Assembly (NCBI GenBank): GCA_963719135.1
Contig: CAVRAZ010000001.1
Span: 930,001-994,000, forward strand
Origin: CAVRAZ01 sp963719135
GTDB lineage: Bacteria > Pseudomonadota > Gammaproteobacteria > DSM-19610
DNA: 64,000 nucleotides
Reading direction: 5' to 3'
Part shown: piece after piece, positions 8,376-16,681 of the stretch
Position numbering within the stretch: the stretch's first letter is position 1
Layout: the number at the start of each line of letters is the position of its first letter
Made by a program: the position numbers and the translations under genes
Notes under the pieces: generated by a model
What the model saw: the letters and a program-made list of their open reading frames with translations, nothing else
What the model was told of the DNA's origin: nothing
Databases searched by the model: none

Positions 8376-8423
8376 AGGCGGACAGGCGGACAGGCGGACA
8401 GGCGGACAGGCGGACGGGCGGAA
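8376..8423. repeat. Short tandem repeat, unit AGGCGGAC
   Basis: Five exact copies of the 8-base unit AGGCGGAC are followed by one degenerate copy (GGGCGGAA). The array begins 4 bases after the stop of the pentapeptide-repeat gene. A related GGCGGAC array occurs at about 51574-51609 at the argC junction. Copy number of such arrays often varies through polymerase slippage. Confidence 0.85.
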
Positions 8424-8450
8424 AGATGGACCGGGGTCAGACGAGCGGGT

Positions 8451-8579
8451 TGGGCTCGACCGCGAACGCGGAGCGTGAGCGAACGAGACCGGAGGGGTAC
8501 TATGGAACGGCGGCCTGGGCTCGACCGCGAACGCGCAGCGTGAGCGAACGAGACAGGAGGGGCAATGAAGAACGGCGGC
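8451..8579. repeat. Two imperfect direct repeats of about 63 bases
   Basis: Copy one (about 8451-8513) and copy two (about 8516-8579) both run from TGGGCTCGACCGCGAACGCG through GCGTGAGCGAACGAGAC and GGAGGGG to AACGGCGGC. They differ at a few positions and by a small indel. The pair lies just downstream, in tRNA terms, of tRNA-Gln; copy two contributes the left arm of the putative terminator. It looks like a local tandem duplication and has no coding potential that I trust. Confidence 0.8.
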
Positions 8580-8595
8580 CGCGAGGCCGCCGTTC
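8570..8595 (-). terminator. Hairpin terminator downstream of tRNA-Gln
   Basis: GAACGGCGGCC (8570-8580) and GGCCGCCGTTC (8585-8595) form a perfect 11-base stem with loop GCGA. It lies 3 bases past the 3' end of tRNA-Gln on the transcribed minus strand. The following T content is weak, so it could also be a processing structure. Confidence 0.6.
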
Positions 8596-8598
8596 CAG

Positions 8599-8671
8599 TT
8601 GCCCCTCCTGGGCTCGAACCAGGACTCTCCTGATCCAGAGTCAGGCGTGTTGCCAGTTACACCAAGGGGCA
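8599..8671 (-). tRNA. tRNA-Gln (anticodon CTG)
   Basis: On the minus strand a cloverleaf of 73 bases starts TGCCCCTTGGTGTAACTGG. The acceptor stem TGCCCCT/AGGGGCA is perfect. The anticodon stem CCTGA/TCAGG encloses the loop CTCTGGA with anticodon CTG (CAG codons), and the T arm contains GTTCGAGCC. The discriminator base is A and CCA is not encoded. It is the second gene after tRNA-Ala, 16 bases apart, probably in one transcript. Confidence 0.95.
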
Positions 8672-8687
8672 GTATCCCGGATTGTCA

Positions 8688-8760
<73 letters not shown>

Positions 8761-9118
8761 CCTCAAAGTCGGCGCGGTATACTAATCGCCCGCAGTTCGC
8801 CCGGGCCAGCTATTCCCTCGTCGCTATTCGCTACTCCCTACCATAAAAACGCATCGAGCGGTTGTAACTGACCGAGAAGGGGGTCGTAGACCTATAGCCC
8901 CGCCCGACAGCTACACCGCTCTGAATACGTTTCAATCTAACACCGCATATCCCGCGCCCACCAGTATTTGACTTTCGAACCATCCAACCAAGCCTATCGG
9001 TGTTCCACCGCACGTCGCTGTAAAGCGTTGTCAATCATGCATTTCCATAGCAGCGGACTCGCGGCGATCCCGGTCACGGCCTCAGCTTCCCGGACCGGCC
9101 AATGTCTGCATCATTCCA
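8761..9118. other. Non-coding spacer of lower GC between tRNA-Ala and rnz
   Basis: About 360 bases with visibly lower GC than the neighbourhood, for example TTTCAATCTAACACCGCATA and CCATAAAAACGCATCGAG. The short open frames crossing it (8831-9034 minus, 8968-9237 plus) have no recognisable family, no ribosome binding site and atypical composition. The left end should contain the tRNA promoter. I see no terminator, repeat or known RNA fold in the remainder. Confidence 0.5.
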
Positions 9119-10036
9119 TCAAACCTGCTGGAAGGGGACATCGATGGTCATCCCATCCCGAGCCACCACGGTCTCGGGAAACACGGTCCGTGCTTCCGCC
9201 AGAAGCTCCGGGGCATCCCGGGTATACCGAGGGCTGATATGGGTCAACACCAGCCGCCGAACTCCCGCCTCCCGCGCGACCTCGGCCGCCTCCCGCGCCG
9301 TGGCGTGCCCGGTCTCCAGCGCACGCTCGCGCTCGTCCTCTCCAAAAGTGGCTTCGTGAATCAGCAGGTCCGCCCGCTTCGCCGCTGCGATTACCGCAGG
9401 GTGGGGCCGGGTATCGCCGGTGTAGACCACTGTACGACCGGGCCTGGGAGCGCCCACCAGCTCGGCCGGTGTGATGATTCGCCCGTCGGGCAGAGTGACC
9501 GGAGTCCCCTTGTGGATCTTGCCCCACAGTGGACCTTCCGGAATCCCCAGCTCACGGGCCTTCTCCGGATCGAACCGTCCCAGCCGGTCCTGCTCCACCA
9601 GTGCGTAGCCGACCGTATCGGCCCGGTGCTCGGTTTCAAAAACTGCCAGCTCGTAGTCCCCTCGACCGAGCCGATCCCCCGGCTTGAGCTCGACGATCTC
9701 GAAGGGAAACCTGGTGCGTTCGATCCCGACGTTGAGCGCGCCAGTCAGGATCCGCTGCGCCCCCTTGGGCCCGTAGAGCACCATGCCTTCCTTCCGATCC
9801 ATGAGCCCCAGAGTCCGGAACAGACCGATCACGCCGAGAAAATGATCGGAGTGAAAGTGGGTGAAGTAGATCTCGCGAAAGGAGAAGCCGACCCCGTAGC
9901 GCATCATCTGCCGCTGGGTTCCTTCACCGCAGTCGAACAGCAGCATTTCGCCCTCTCGCTGAATCGCGACGGAGGCAACGTTGCGGTCCACCGTGGGGCA
10001 GGCGGCTCCGGTCCCGAGGAAGGTGATGGCCAGCAT
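9119..10036 (-). CDS. rnz: Ribonuclease Z
   Basis: A 305-residue metallo-beta-lactamase-fold protein, the usual length for bacterial RNase Z, which cuts the 3' trailer of tRNA precursors. Seen are the opening LAITFLGTGAACPTVDRN with the family GT(G/S)xA signature, the zinc motif HFHSDH, the later ligands in TGDTRP and HEATF, and the terminal HISPRY motif. Both tRNAs just downstream lack an encoded CCA, so they need this processing. The start at ATG 10036 is preferred over a TTG two codons upstream because a TAACCT hexamer lies 7 bases before it. Confidence 0.93.
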   Translation of the reverse strand: MLAITFLGTGAACPTVDRNVASVAIQREGEMLLFDCGEGTQRQMMRYGVGFSFREIYFTHFHSDHFLGVIGLFRTLGLMDRKEGMVLYGPKGAQRILTGALNVGIERTRFPFEIVELKPGDRLGRGDYELAVFETEHRADTVGYALVEQDRLGRFDPEKARELGIPEGPLWGKIHKGTPVTLPDGRIITPAELVGAPRPGRTVVYTGDTRPHPAVIAAAKRADLLIHEATFGEDERERALETGHATAREAAEVAREAGVRRLVLTHISPRYTRDAPELLAEARTVFPETVVARDGMTIDVPFQQV

Positions 10037-10087
10037 GGCCAAAAGGTTAGGCGAGCCCCGCGCGAACTCCTAGGGGCCCCGGCCGAG

Positions 10088-10093
10088 TAGATT
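10088..10093 (+). promoter_or_regulatory. -10 like hexamer TAGATT before pgl
   Basis: TAGATT lies 7 bases before the ATG at 10101, with no Shine-Dalgarno sequence between. It would drive the pgl-glk-gnd-zwf operon, probably as a leaderless message. A divergent TAACCT (minus strand, 10044-10049) sits 7 bases before the rnz start. Confidence 0.45.
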
Positions 10094-10100
10094 GCCGGTG

Positions 10101-10800
10101 ATGTCGAGGCACTTGACCGTCGTGGACGACGAGGGATTCGCGAGCACCGCCGCCCGCCATATCGCCCGGGCGATCATCGACCGGCTTCGCATCGCACCCG
10201 ATTGCTCCCTGGCCCTGACCGGCGGCGCCACCGCGCGGGCCGTGTATGAGCACCTGGCGGACCAGACCAACGTCTCCATCGCATGGAATGCCGTCACCTT
10301 CTATTTCGGGGATGAGCGTGCCGTGCCGCCCGATGACCCGCGAAGCAATTACCGGCTGGCCCGGGAAACCCTGCTCTCCCCTTTCCGCATCACACCCCGC
10401 GCGGATTCGCCGCATGGAAGCCGAGCGCCCGGACCTCGAGGAGGCAGCCCGGGACTATGAGCGCGACTTGCCGGCAAACCTCGACATTCTTCTGCTCGGC
10501 GTCGGGCCCGATGGGCACATCGCTTCGCTCTTCCCCGGCGCGGCCACGCTCCGCGAAACCACGCGCAGGGTGACGCCGGCGTTCGGAGGCGAGCCCAGAC
10601 TGCCCCGCCTCACGATGACTCCACCCGCGATCCTGGCCGCCCGGTCCACTATCGTCTTCGCGGCGGGGGTCGTGAAAGCGGATGCGGTGGCGAAGGCTCT
10701 GGAAAGCTCTCTCGAGCCGGCGGAGTGCCCAGCTCGGCTGGTGGGCGACGCGGACTGGATCGTCGATCGCGCCGCCGCATCGCGGCTGTCCGCCACCTGA
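10101..10800 (+). pseudogene. pgl: 6-phosphogluconolactonase, interrupted by a one-base frameshift
   Basis: The enzyme hydrolyses 6-phosphogluconolactone in the oxidative pentose phosphate pathway. The first half (LTGGATARAVYEHL, FYFGDERAVPPDDPRSNYRL) and the second half (RRMEAERPDLEEAARDYE, LLGVGPDGHIASLFPG) lie in different frames. They join cleanly if one C is removed from the CCCC run at 10395-10398, giving ...FRITPARIRRMEAERP.... Every catalytic motif is intact on either side, which fits a recent mutation or a sequencing error rather than a decayed gene. The stop overlaps the glk ATG by one base (TGATG). Confidence 0.85.
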
Positions 10801-11778
10801 TGCTGGTCCTCTCGGGAGATATCGGGGGCACCCACGCCCGGCTGGCGCTGATCGACACTGAACCCGGTACCCGGGTCCTCGCCGATCGGACCGGCTCGAG
10901 CCAGGAGATCGAGGATCTGACCGGCTATATCAGCCATTTTCTCGAGGCGATCCCGTCCCGTCCAGACCGGGTCTGTCTCGCAATCGCGGGTCCGGTGGTG
11001 GGGCAGAAGGTCACCGGAACCAATCTCCCCTGGCGCCTCGACGCCACCACCATGCAAGCCGAGCTTGGCGTCCCGAGCCTCCGATTCATCAACGATTTCG
11101 AGGCGGTCGGCTACGGCCTCGACCTGCTGCAACCCGCCGATCTCGAAACCTTGCAGCCGGGCGAGACGGATCCCGACGGGACGATCGGAATCATCGGGGC
11201 CGGCACCGGGTTAGGCGAGGGGCTGGTGGTGCGAATCGGAGACTCAGCAGAGGGTCGTGCCGTCCGAGGGAGGCCACGCCACCTATTCGCCCCGGGATGC
11301 GCGAAGCTGGGATCTGCTCAACTTCCTCGCTTCGCGATACGGGGATCACGTCTCCTGGGAACGGATCGTTTCGGGACCCGGGTTGGTCGATCTCTTCGAG
11401 TTCGTCGTGTCCTGCCGGGGTGAGGCGGGAGCGGCGGGGATTCGCCGGGAGATGGCCCAGGACGATCCGGCCGCCGTGATCGCCCGCCACGGCCTGGCCG
11501 GCACCGATCCGGGCGCCCGGGAGGCGCTCGATCTCTTCATCGAGTCCTATGGGGCCCAGGCAGGGAACCTCGCGCTCACGGTGCTCGCCACCGGGGGGAT
11601 GTACCTGGCGGGGGGGATTGCGAGGAAGATCGCGTCCCGGCTCAAGCAGGGCGGGTTTGTGCGAGCCTTCCTCGACAAGGGCCGGATGCACGAGTTGCTC
11701 GCCGGCATCCCGGTTCACGTCATTCTGAACCCTGATGTAGGATTGCTGGGTGCCGCCAGAGTGGCGGCCACCTGGTAG
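10800..11778 (+). pseudogene. glk: Glucokinase, interrupted by a one-base frameshift
   Basis: A Glk-type glucokinase (glucose + ATP to glucose 6-phosphate). The first frame shows GDIGGTHARLALID (phosphate binding), AIAGPVVGQKVTGTNLPW and FINDFEAVGYG with the catalytic Asp, then IGAGTGLGEG. The rest, from VVPSEGGHATYSPRD to GIPVHVILNPDVGLLGAA, is in another frame. Dropping one base near 11244-11247 restores ...VRIGDQQRVVPSEGGH.... Both halves are well conserved, so either the gene broke very recently or a base was miscalled. It feeds glucose 6-phosphate to zwf in the same operon. Confidence 0.85.
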
Positions 11779-11797
11779 CCACGAACTGGAGCGGACC

Positions 11798-12697
11798 ATG
11801 CAAGTCGGGATGATCGGACTGGGACGAATGGGTGGCAACATGACCGAGCGGCTGCTCCGCGCCGGCCACGACGTCATCGCCTCGGACCGGAACCGGGAAA
11901 GTGTGGATGCGATCGCCGCCCGCGGGGCGATCGGCGCGGCCGATCTCGGGGAACTGGTGGGAAAGCTCGGGCCCCAGCCGGTCATCTGGATGATGATCCC
12001 GTCGGGCGATCCGGTCGATCAGACGATCGCAAGCCTGCTCCCGCTGATCGGTTCCGGCGCGGTGCTGATCGACGGCGGAAACTCCAATTATCACGACACC
12101 AGAAGGCGCAGCGCCGCGCTGCTGGAACGGGGAATCGAGCTGGTCGACTGCGGCACCAGCGGTGGAATCTGGGGGCTGGAGGAAGGCTACTGCCTCATGG
12201 TCGGCGGCAGTGCCGCGGCGGTCTCCCGGATCCAGCCGATCCTCACGAGCCTCGCCCCACCCGATGGATGCGCCCACGTCGGGCCCTCCGGGGCGGGTCA
12301 TTACGTGAAGATGATCCACAACGGGATCGAGTACGGGCTGCTGCAGGCCTACGCCGAGGGATACGAAATCCTGCACGAATCGAAGTTGTTTTCTCTCGAC
12401 CTGCACCAGATCGCCGCGGTGTGGAATCGGGGAAGCGTGGTGCGTTCCTGGCTCAATCAGCTGGCCGAACGGGCGCTCGAAAAGGATGCCGATCTCGGTG
12501 ACGTGGCCGGTTGGGTGGCGGACTCGGGTGAGGGCCGCTGGACCGTCCAGGAAGCGATCGACCTCGATGTTCCCGCGCCGGTGATCACGCTTTCCCTGCT
12601 CGCCCGGTTGCGCTCCCGGCAGAAGACCTCGTTCGGCGCCAAGGTGATCGCGGCGCTGCGGCGGGAATTCGGCGGGCATCCGGTGCACTCGGCGTGA
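11798..12697 (+). CDS. gnd: 6-phosphogluconate dehydrogenase, decarboxylating (short form)
   Basis: A 299-residue protein of the short GndA/YqeC-type, about two-thirds the length of the classical enzyme. The N-terminal Rossmann motif is GMIGLGRMGGNM. The active-site region contains DCGTSGGIWGLEEGYCLMVGG and the catalytic Lys/His stretch GAGHYVKMIHNGIEYG. It converts 6-phosphogluconate to ribulose 5-phosphate with NAD(P)H formation. The start at 11798 follows the TGGAGCGG ribosome binding site; the frame is open further upstream without family similarity. The stop overlaps the zwf GTG start (GTGA). Confidence 0.93.
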   Translation: MQVGMIGLGRMGGNMTERLLRAGHDVIASDRNRESVDAIAARGAIGAADLGELVGKLGPQPVIWMMIPSGDPVDQTIASLLPLIGSGAVLIDGGNSNYHDTRRRSAALLERGIELVDCGTSGGIWGLEEGYCLMVGGSAAAVSRIQPILTSLAPPDGCAHVGPSGAGHYVKMIHNGIEYGLLQAYAEGYEILHESKLFSLDLHQIAAVWNRGSVVRSWLNQLAERALEKDADLGDVAGWVADSGEGRWTVQEAIDLDVPAPVITLSLLARLRSRQKTSFGAKVIAALRREFGGHPVHSA

Positions 12698-14226
12698 CCC
12701 ACACCGTCGAAGTCCCCCTGGAGGTCGAGCTTCCGGAACGGCTCCCCGGCGAACGACCGAGCCAGCCGTGTACCGTGGTGATCCTCGGCGCCACCGGTGA
12801 CCTGACCCACCGCAAGCTGATCCCGTCGCTGGCGCATCTCGCCGAGGACCACCTCCTGCCCGAAGGCTTCGCAGTGCTGGGCGTCGGAAGGAAGTCCCTG
12901 ACCGATCAGGAGTTTCGCGACAGCTTCGAAGATTCGATCGAGTCGGACGATGCCCGCGGTTTCGCCTCCGGAGTCGATTACGTCGCTGCGGACCTCGCAT
13001 CTCCCGAGGGATATCGCGCCATTGCCGATCGGTTGCAGCGGATCGAAGCGAGGGGGGGGCCCCGCGGCCGCCTGTTCTATCTCGCCCTGCCTCCCAGCGT
13101 GTACCCGGAAGTCATCCAGGGCCTCTCCCGGAGCGGGGTGATGCCAAGGCGGGAACCCGATGATCCCGCCTGGGTGCGGCTGATCATCGAGAAGCCCTAT
13201 GGGCGGAGCGAGGCAAGTGCCCGGGACCTTACCCGGATCGTGCGAAGCGTCCTGAGCGAGCACCAGATCTACCGGATCGACCATTACCTCGGGAAGGAAA
13301 CCGTCCAGAACCTGCTGGTCTTCCGGTTTGCGAATTCGATCTTCGAGCCGGTCTGGAACCGGAACTTCATCCATTGCGTTCAGATCACCGCGGCGGAGAC
13401 CGGGGGCATCGAGGGACGAGCGGGGTATTACGAAGAAGCCGGGATCCTCCGGGACATGTTTCAGAATCACCTGCTCTCTCTTCTCTCGCTGGTCGCCATG
13501 GAGCCGCCCGCGGTCTTCCGCGCCGAACCGATTCGGGATGAAAAGCTGAAAGTGCTGAATGCGGTTCGTCCGCTGGCGCCCCAGGAGATCGCGGAATCCG
13601 CCGTCCGCGGTCAGTACGGTCCCGGTCGGGTCGGCGGCAAAACGGTGGCGGGATATCGGGAGGAGGCCGGAGTGGCCGCCGGCTCCACGGTACCGACCTT
13701 CGCCGCGCTGCGTCTCTGGATCGACAACTGGCGCTGGGAGAGGGTGCCGTTCTTCCTCCGCTCGGGAAAGCGGCTCGCGCGCCGCACCACCGAAATCGCC
13801 GTCCAGTTCCGCCGGCCTCCCCACCTCCTGTTCCCCGTCTCGGATCCGGAATCCTTCGCTCCGAACGCGCTGGTGTTCCGAATCCAGCCCGACGACGGTC
13901 TCTCGATCTCATTCGAGATCAAGACGCCGGGTCCGGGGGACCGCACCGCGCGAGCCAAGCTGGATTTCTCCTACGCCGAGGCGTTCGACATGCCGCCGCA
14001 CGACGCCTATGAGACGCTCCTGCTGGATTGCATGAAGGGCGATGCGATGCTGTTCCTCCGCAGCGATGCCACCGAGGCCGCCTGGCGGGTGATGGATCCG
14101 GTGATCGCCGGGTGGGAGAAGCACCCGCCGAAGGATTTCCCGAACTACGCCGCGGGCTCGTGGGGCCCGGATGAAGCCGGGTTGCTGATCGAGCAGGCCG
14201 GTGGCGGAATACGCTGGAGGTGCTGA
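12694..14226 (+). CDS. zwf: Glucose-6-phosphate 1-dehydrogenase
   Basis: A 510-residue protein, near the normal length. The N-terminal coenzyme motif GATGDLTHRKLIPSL lies at about residues 31-45. The active-site signature RIDHYLGKETVQN, with the catalytic His, is at about 193-205, and the substrate Lys motif IIEKPYG precedes it. The GTG start overlaps the gnd stop by 4 bases, so translation is coupled. It catalyses the entry step of the oxidative pentose phosphate pathway; the operon order pgl-glk-gnd-zwf covers glucose phosphorylation to ribulose 5-phosphate. Confidence 0.96.
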   Translation: MTHTVEVPLEVELPERLPGERPSQPCTVVILGATGDLTHRKLIPSLAHLAEDHLLPEGFAVLGVGRKSLTDQEFRDSFEDSIESDDARGFASGVDYVAADLASPEGYRAIADRLQRIEARGGPRGRLFYLALPPSVYPEVIQGLSRSGVMPRREPDDPAWVRLIIEKPYGRSEASARDLTRIVRSVLSEHQIYRIDHYLGKETVQNLLVFRFANSIFEPVWNRNFIHCVQITAAETGGIEGRAGYYEEAGILRDMFQNHLLSLLSLVAMEPPAVFRAEPIRDEKLKVLNAVRPLAPQEIAESAVRGQYGPGRVGGKTVAGYREEAGVAAGSTVPTFAALRLWIDNWRWERVPFFLRSGKRLARRTTEIAVQFRRPPHLLFPVSDPESFAPNALVFRIQPDDGLSISFEIKTPGPGDRTARAKLDFSYAEAFDMPPHDAYETLLLDCMKGDAMLFLRSDATEAAWRVMDPVIAGWEKHPPKDFPNYAAGSWGPDEAGLLIEQAGGGIRWRC

Positions 14227-14232
14227 CCGCTT

Positions 14233-15117
14233 CTAGAAGATCCTCACCGTGATGCCCAGCTTCCCCGGATGTTTCTTGAGATCGTCGATGAATTCCTGCA
14301 CCGCGCGCAGGGTTTCCCGGGCCCGGCTGTAGAAGGTCGTATCGGCGAGGAATTGACCGACGGTTCCCTCCCCCCGGTTGACCCGGGCCAGCAGGGTGTC
14401 GAACCGTGCCGAGGTTGAGCTGATGTCGGCGGAGAGCCGCGACAGATTTCGCATCAGGGTATCCGCAGTGGCCAGCCGTCCCGCCAGGTTCAACTGATTG
14501 AGAGTGGAATCCAGCTTGTCCCGGGTCGCGCGCAGGTCCGTGAGGGTCCGGGTCAATTCGGCGCTCGGTCCGGTTTCCCGGTTTCCGTAGAGGGAGGCCA
14601 ACCGCTGAACCGCCTGGAGGGTCTGGGTCAGCTCGCCGGCCAGCCGCTTGTTGGCGACTTCCGAGACGCCGACCAGCGCTTCCCTGGCGCGGGCGGAGAG
14701 CTCGTCGGCACTCGACAACAGCCCACCGGCCACGGTGCCCGGAATGATCGCGTCGGGCGCCAGAGGCTCCGGGGCGGTCCCTGGGTTCAGGTTGACCACG
14801 GCATCGGCTACGAGCCCGGTCGAAGACAGCGTCGCGGTCGCGTCCTTCCTCAGGGTGACTCTCGGGTCGAGGGACGCGCGAACCAGGACCTTTCCGAATT
14901 GCTGATAGTCGATCGTCTCGATCGTTCCCATCGGCACGCCCGACACCTTGATAGGAGACCCGCTCTTCAGGGTCTCCACGTCGGAGAACTGGATCGTGAT
15001 GATGGGCTTGCTGCCGATGCTGCGCCCGCTGAGCCACAGGGTCCCGAGGATAAAGAGAGCCACGCCAGTCACGACGAGGGCGCCGACCGTGATTTCCCTG
15101 CGGTAATGGAGATCCAT
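14233..15117 (-). CDS. mlaD: MlaD-type MCE-domain lipid transport protein
   Basis: A 294-residue protein with one N-terminal membrane span (ITVGALVVTGVALFILGTLWL). The MCE domain follows (IQFSDVETLKSGSPIKVSGVPMGTI), then a long helical C-terminus with repeated leucines. MCE proteins form hexameric rings that pass phospholipids between inner and outer membranes. It is the last gene after mlaE and mlaF, with a 6-base gap from mlaF. No mlaC, mlaB or mlaA homologue is nearby, so partners must be elsewhere or absent. Confidence 0.9.
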   Translation of the reverse strand: MDLHYRREITVGALVVTGVALFILGTLWLSGRSIGSKPIITIQFSDVETLKSGSPIKVSGVPMGTIETIDYQQFGKVLVRASLDPRVTLRKDATATLSSTGLVADAVVNLNPGTAPEPLAPDAIIPGTVAGGLLSSADELSARAREALVGVSEVANKRLAGELTQTLQAVQRLASLYGNRETGPSAELTRTLTDLRATRDKLDSTLNQLNLAGRLATADTLMRNLSRLSADISSTSARFDTLLARVNRGEGTVGQFLADTTFYSRARETLRAVQEFIDDLKKHPGKLGITVRIF

Positions 15118-15123
15118 GTCGGG

Positions 15124-15876
15124 TCAGGCCGCGAACGAGGTGGAGTCGAAATCGCGCTCGAGAAACGCCCGGACCCGGGGATCCGGAGAATCGCGGAATT
15201 CCTCCGGCGGGGCTTCCAGCACGATCCGGGAATCGTAGAGCAGCGCCAGCCGGTCCGCCACCCGGAATGCACCGCGAACATCGTGCGTCACCATCACGCT
15301 GGTGACCCCGAGCTCGGCTTCCAGCCGCTTGACCAGATCATCGATCACGTCGGCGTTGACCGGGTCGAGCCCGGAGGTCGGCTCGTCGTAGAGGAGATAC
15401 TTGGGCGATCCCGCGATCGCCCGCGCGATCCCGACCCGCTTGCGCATCCCCCCGGAGAGCTGGGCCGGAAACTTCTTCATGGTATCGGCGGAGAGATTCA
15501 CCAGGCGGAGGCACTCCGGCACCCGCTGATCGGCGTACGCCTGGTCGCGGTATTTGGTTTCGTCGGAGATGCCGAGCCGGATGTTCTCGAAGACATCCAT
15601 CGAGTCGAACAACGCGCCGTTCTGGAAGACGTACCCGATCCGGGTGCGAAGGTGCGCCAGGGCATCCCGCTTGAGGGCGGGGACTTCGAGCCCGTCCACT
15701 TTCACCGATCCGCTGTCGGGCCGAAGCAGCCCGTTGACGTGCTTGAGCAGGACACTCTTGCCCGATCCCGAGGGACCGAGCAAGGCGACGGTTTCCCCCT
15801 CCTGGACCTCGAAGTCGACCCCGTTGAGGACCACCTGATCTCCGAACCGCTTGTGGACGTTCGACAGGACGATCAT
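15124..15876 (-). CDS. mlaF: MlaF-type ABC transporter ATP-binding protein
   Basis: A 250-residue ABC ATPase. Walker A is GPSGSGKS (about residues 34-41), the signature is LSGGMRKRVGIARAI, Walker B is YLLYDEPTSGLDP and the H-loop is VMVTHD. The LSGGM variant and the DEPTSGLDPV sequence are typical of the MlaF/Ttg2A class that energises lipid transport. The true start is the ATG at 15876, which overlaps the mlaE stop (TGATG); upstream extension of the open frame lies in mlaE. It works with MlaE permease and MlaD. Confidence 0.93.
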   Translation of the reverse strand: MIVLSNVHKRFGDQVVLNGVDFEVQEGETVALLGPSGSGKSVLLKHVNGLLRPDSGSVKVDGLEVPALKRDALAHLRTRIGYVFQNGALFDSMDVFENIRLGISDETKYRDQAYADQRVPECLRLVNLSADTMKKFPAQLSGGMRKRVGIARAIAGSPKYLLYDEPTSGLDPVNADVIDDLVKRLEAELGVTSVMVTHDVRGAFRVADRLALLYDSRIVLEAPPEEFRDSPDPRVRAFLERDFDSTSFAA

Positions 15877-16658
15877 CAGAGGAGAATCCGGGCGAGCATC
15901 ACATTGAGGAGGAGAATGGTAACGGAGCTGGTCACCACCGCGGCGGTGGTCGAGCGTCCGACTCCTTCCGCCCCTTGCTTGGTGTTGTAGCCCATGTAGC
16001 AGGAGATGAGCCCGATGGCGAACCCGAAGGAGACCGCCTTGATCAGCGAGTAATAGGCGTCGAACGGCCGCCAGAAATACTGGGCGCCGTAGCGGAAATC
16101 GTAGTTCGTGATGGGGAGCACCTGCTTCACCCCGATCCACCCGGCGGCTACCGCCACGACGTCGGCGATCACCACCAGGATCGGCAGCATCAGGGTCGAG
16201 GCGAGCACCCGGGGGATGATCAGGTGGGACGCGGGCGACCGGCCCAGGGACTCGAGCGCGTCGATCTGTTCGGTAACCCGCATGGTTCCGAGCTCCGCGG
16301 CATACCGCGCCCCGATCCGGCCGGCCAGCACGAGCCCGATCAGTACCGGGCCGAGCTCGAGCACGATGGTTTCGACGATCAGGGTCCCCAGCACGTAGAC
16401 CGGCAGGGCCGATTGCCACTGGTACCCCGCCTGGAACGCGGTCACCGCTCCGGCGAAGGTCGCGATGAGCAGGACGATGAAGAGGGACCCGGCTCCCACG
16501 TTCGCGGCTTCGGTCAGCATCCGGGGGAACCAGATCCGCCATTCGGTCAGTCCCCGGAACAGCTCCGCGACCATCAGGCTGAGCCGGCCCAGGTGCGCCA
16601 GTCCTTCGAGGACGAGCCGGCCGACGATGCGAAACGGGTTGGCGGAAAGGGTGGCCAT
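15876..16658 (-). CDS. mlaE: MlaE-type lipid ABC permease
   Basis: A 260-residue permease with about five or six membrane spans and the conserved core ELGPVLIGLVLAGRIGARYAAELGTMRVTEQIDALESLG, diagnostic of MlaE/YrbE proteins. The helical element before the first span (FRIVGRLVLEGLAHLGRL) is also typical. The start at ATG 16658 is chosen because upstream sequence belongs to the 23-base divergent spacer before mutY. It forms the inner-membrane part of the Mla transporter. Confidence 0.93.
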   Translation of the reverse strand: MATLSANPFRIVGRLVLEGLAHLGRLSLMVAELFRGLTEWRIWFPRMLTEAANVGAGSLFIVLLIATFAGAVTAFQAGYQWQSALPVYVLGTLIVETIVLELGPVLIGLVLAGRIGARYAAELGTMRVTEQIDALESLGRSPASHLIIPRVLASTLMLPILVVIADVVAVAAGWIGVKQVLPITNYDFRYGAQYFWRPFDAYYSLIKAVSFGFAIGLISCYMGYNTKQGAEGVGRSTTAAVVTSSVTILLLNVMLARILL

Positions 16659-16667
16659 GGCTGGGGT

Positions 16668-16673
16668 TATCTT
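16668..16673 (+). promoter_or_regulatory. -10 like hexamer TATCTT before mutY
   Basis: TATCTT (4 of 6 to TATAAT), preceded by GGGGT, lies 8 bases before the mutY ATG in the 23-base spacer shared with divergent mlaE. The spacer is too short for a normal leader, so at least mutY, and probably mlaE, must be transcribed with little or no leader or from inside the opposite gene. Confidence 0.4.
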
Positions 16674-16681
16674 GGGGACGA

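Noticed and set aside
8376..8423. A CRISPR array
   Set aside because: Units are 8 bases long with no spacers between them and there are no cas genes in the window.
8831..9237. Small open frames in the tRNA-rnz spacer
   Set aside because: They overlap one another on opposite strands, lack ribosome binding sites and recognisable domains, and have composition unlike neighbouring genes.
12457..13824. Minus-strand open frame opposite zwf
   Set aside because: zwf has all enzyme signatures; the antisense frame has shadow composition and no start signal.
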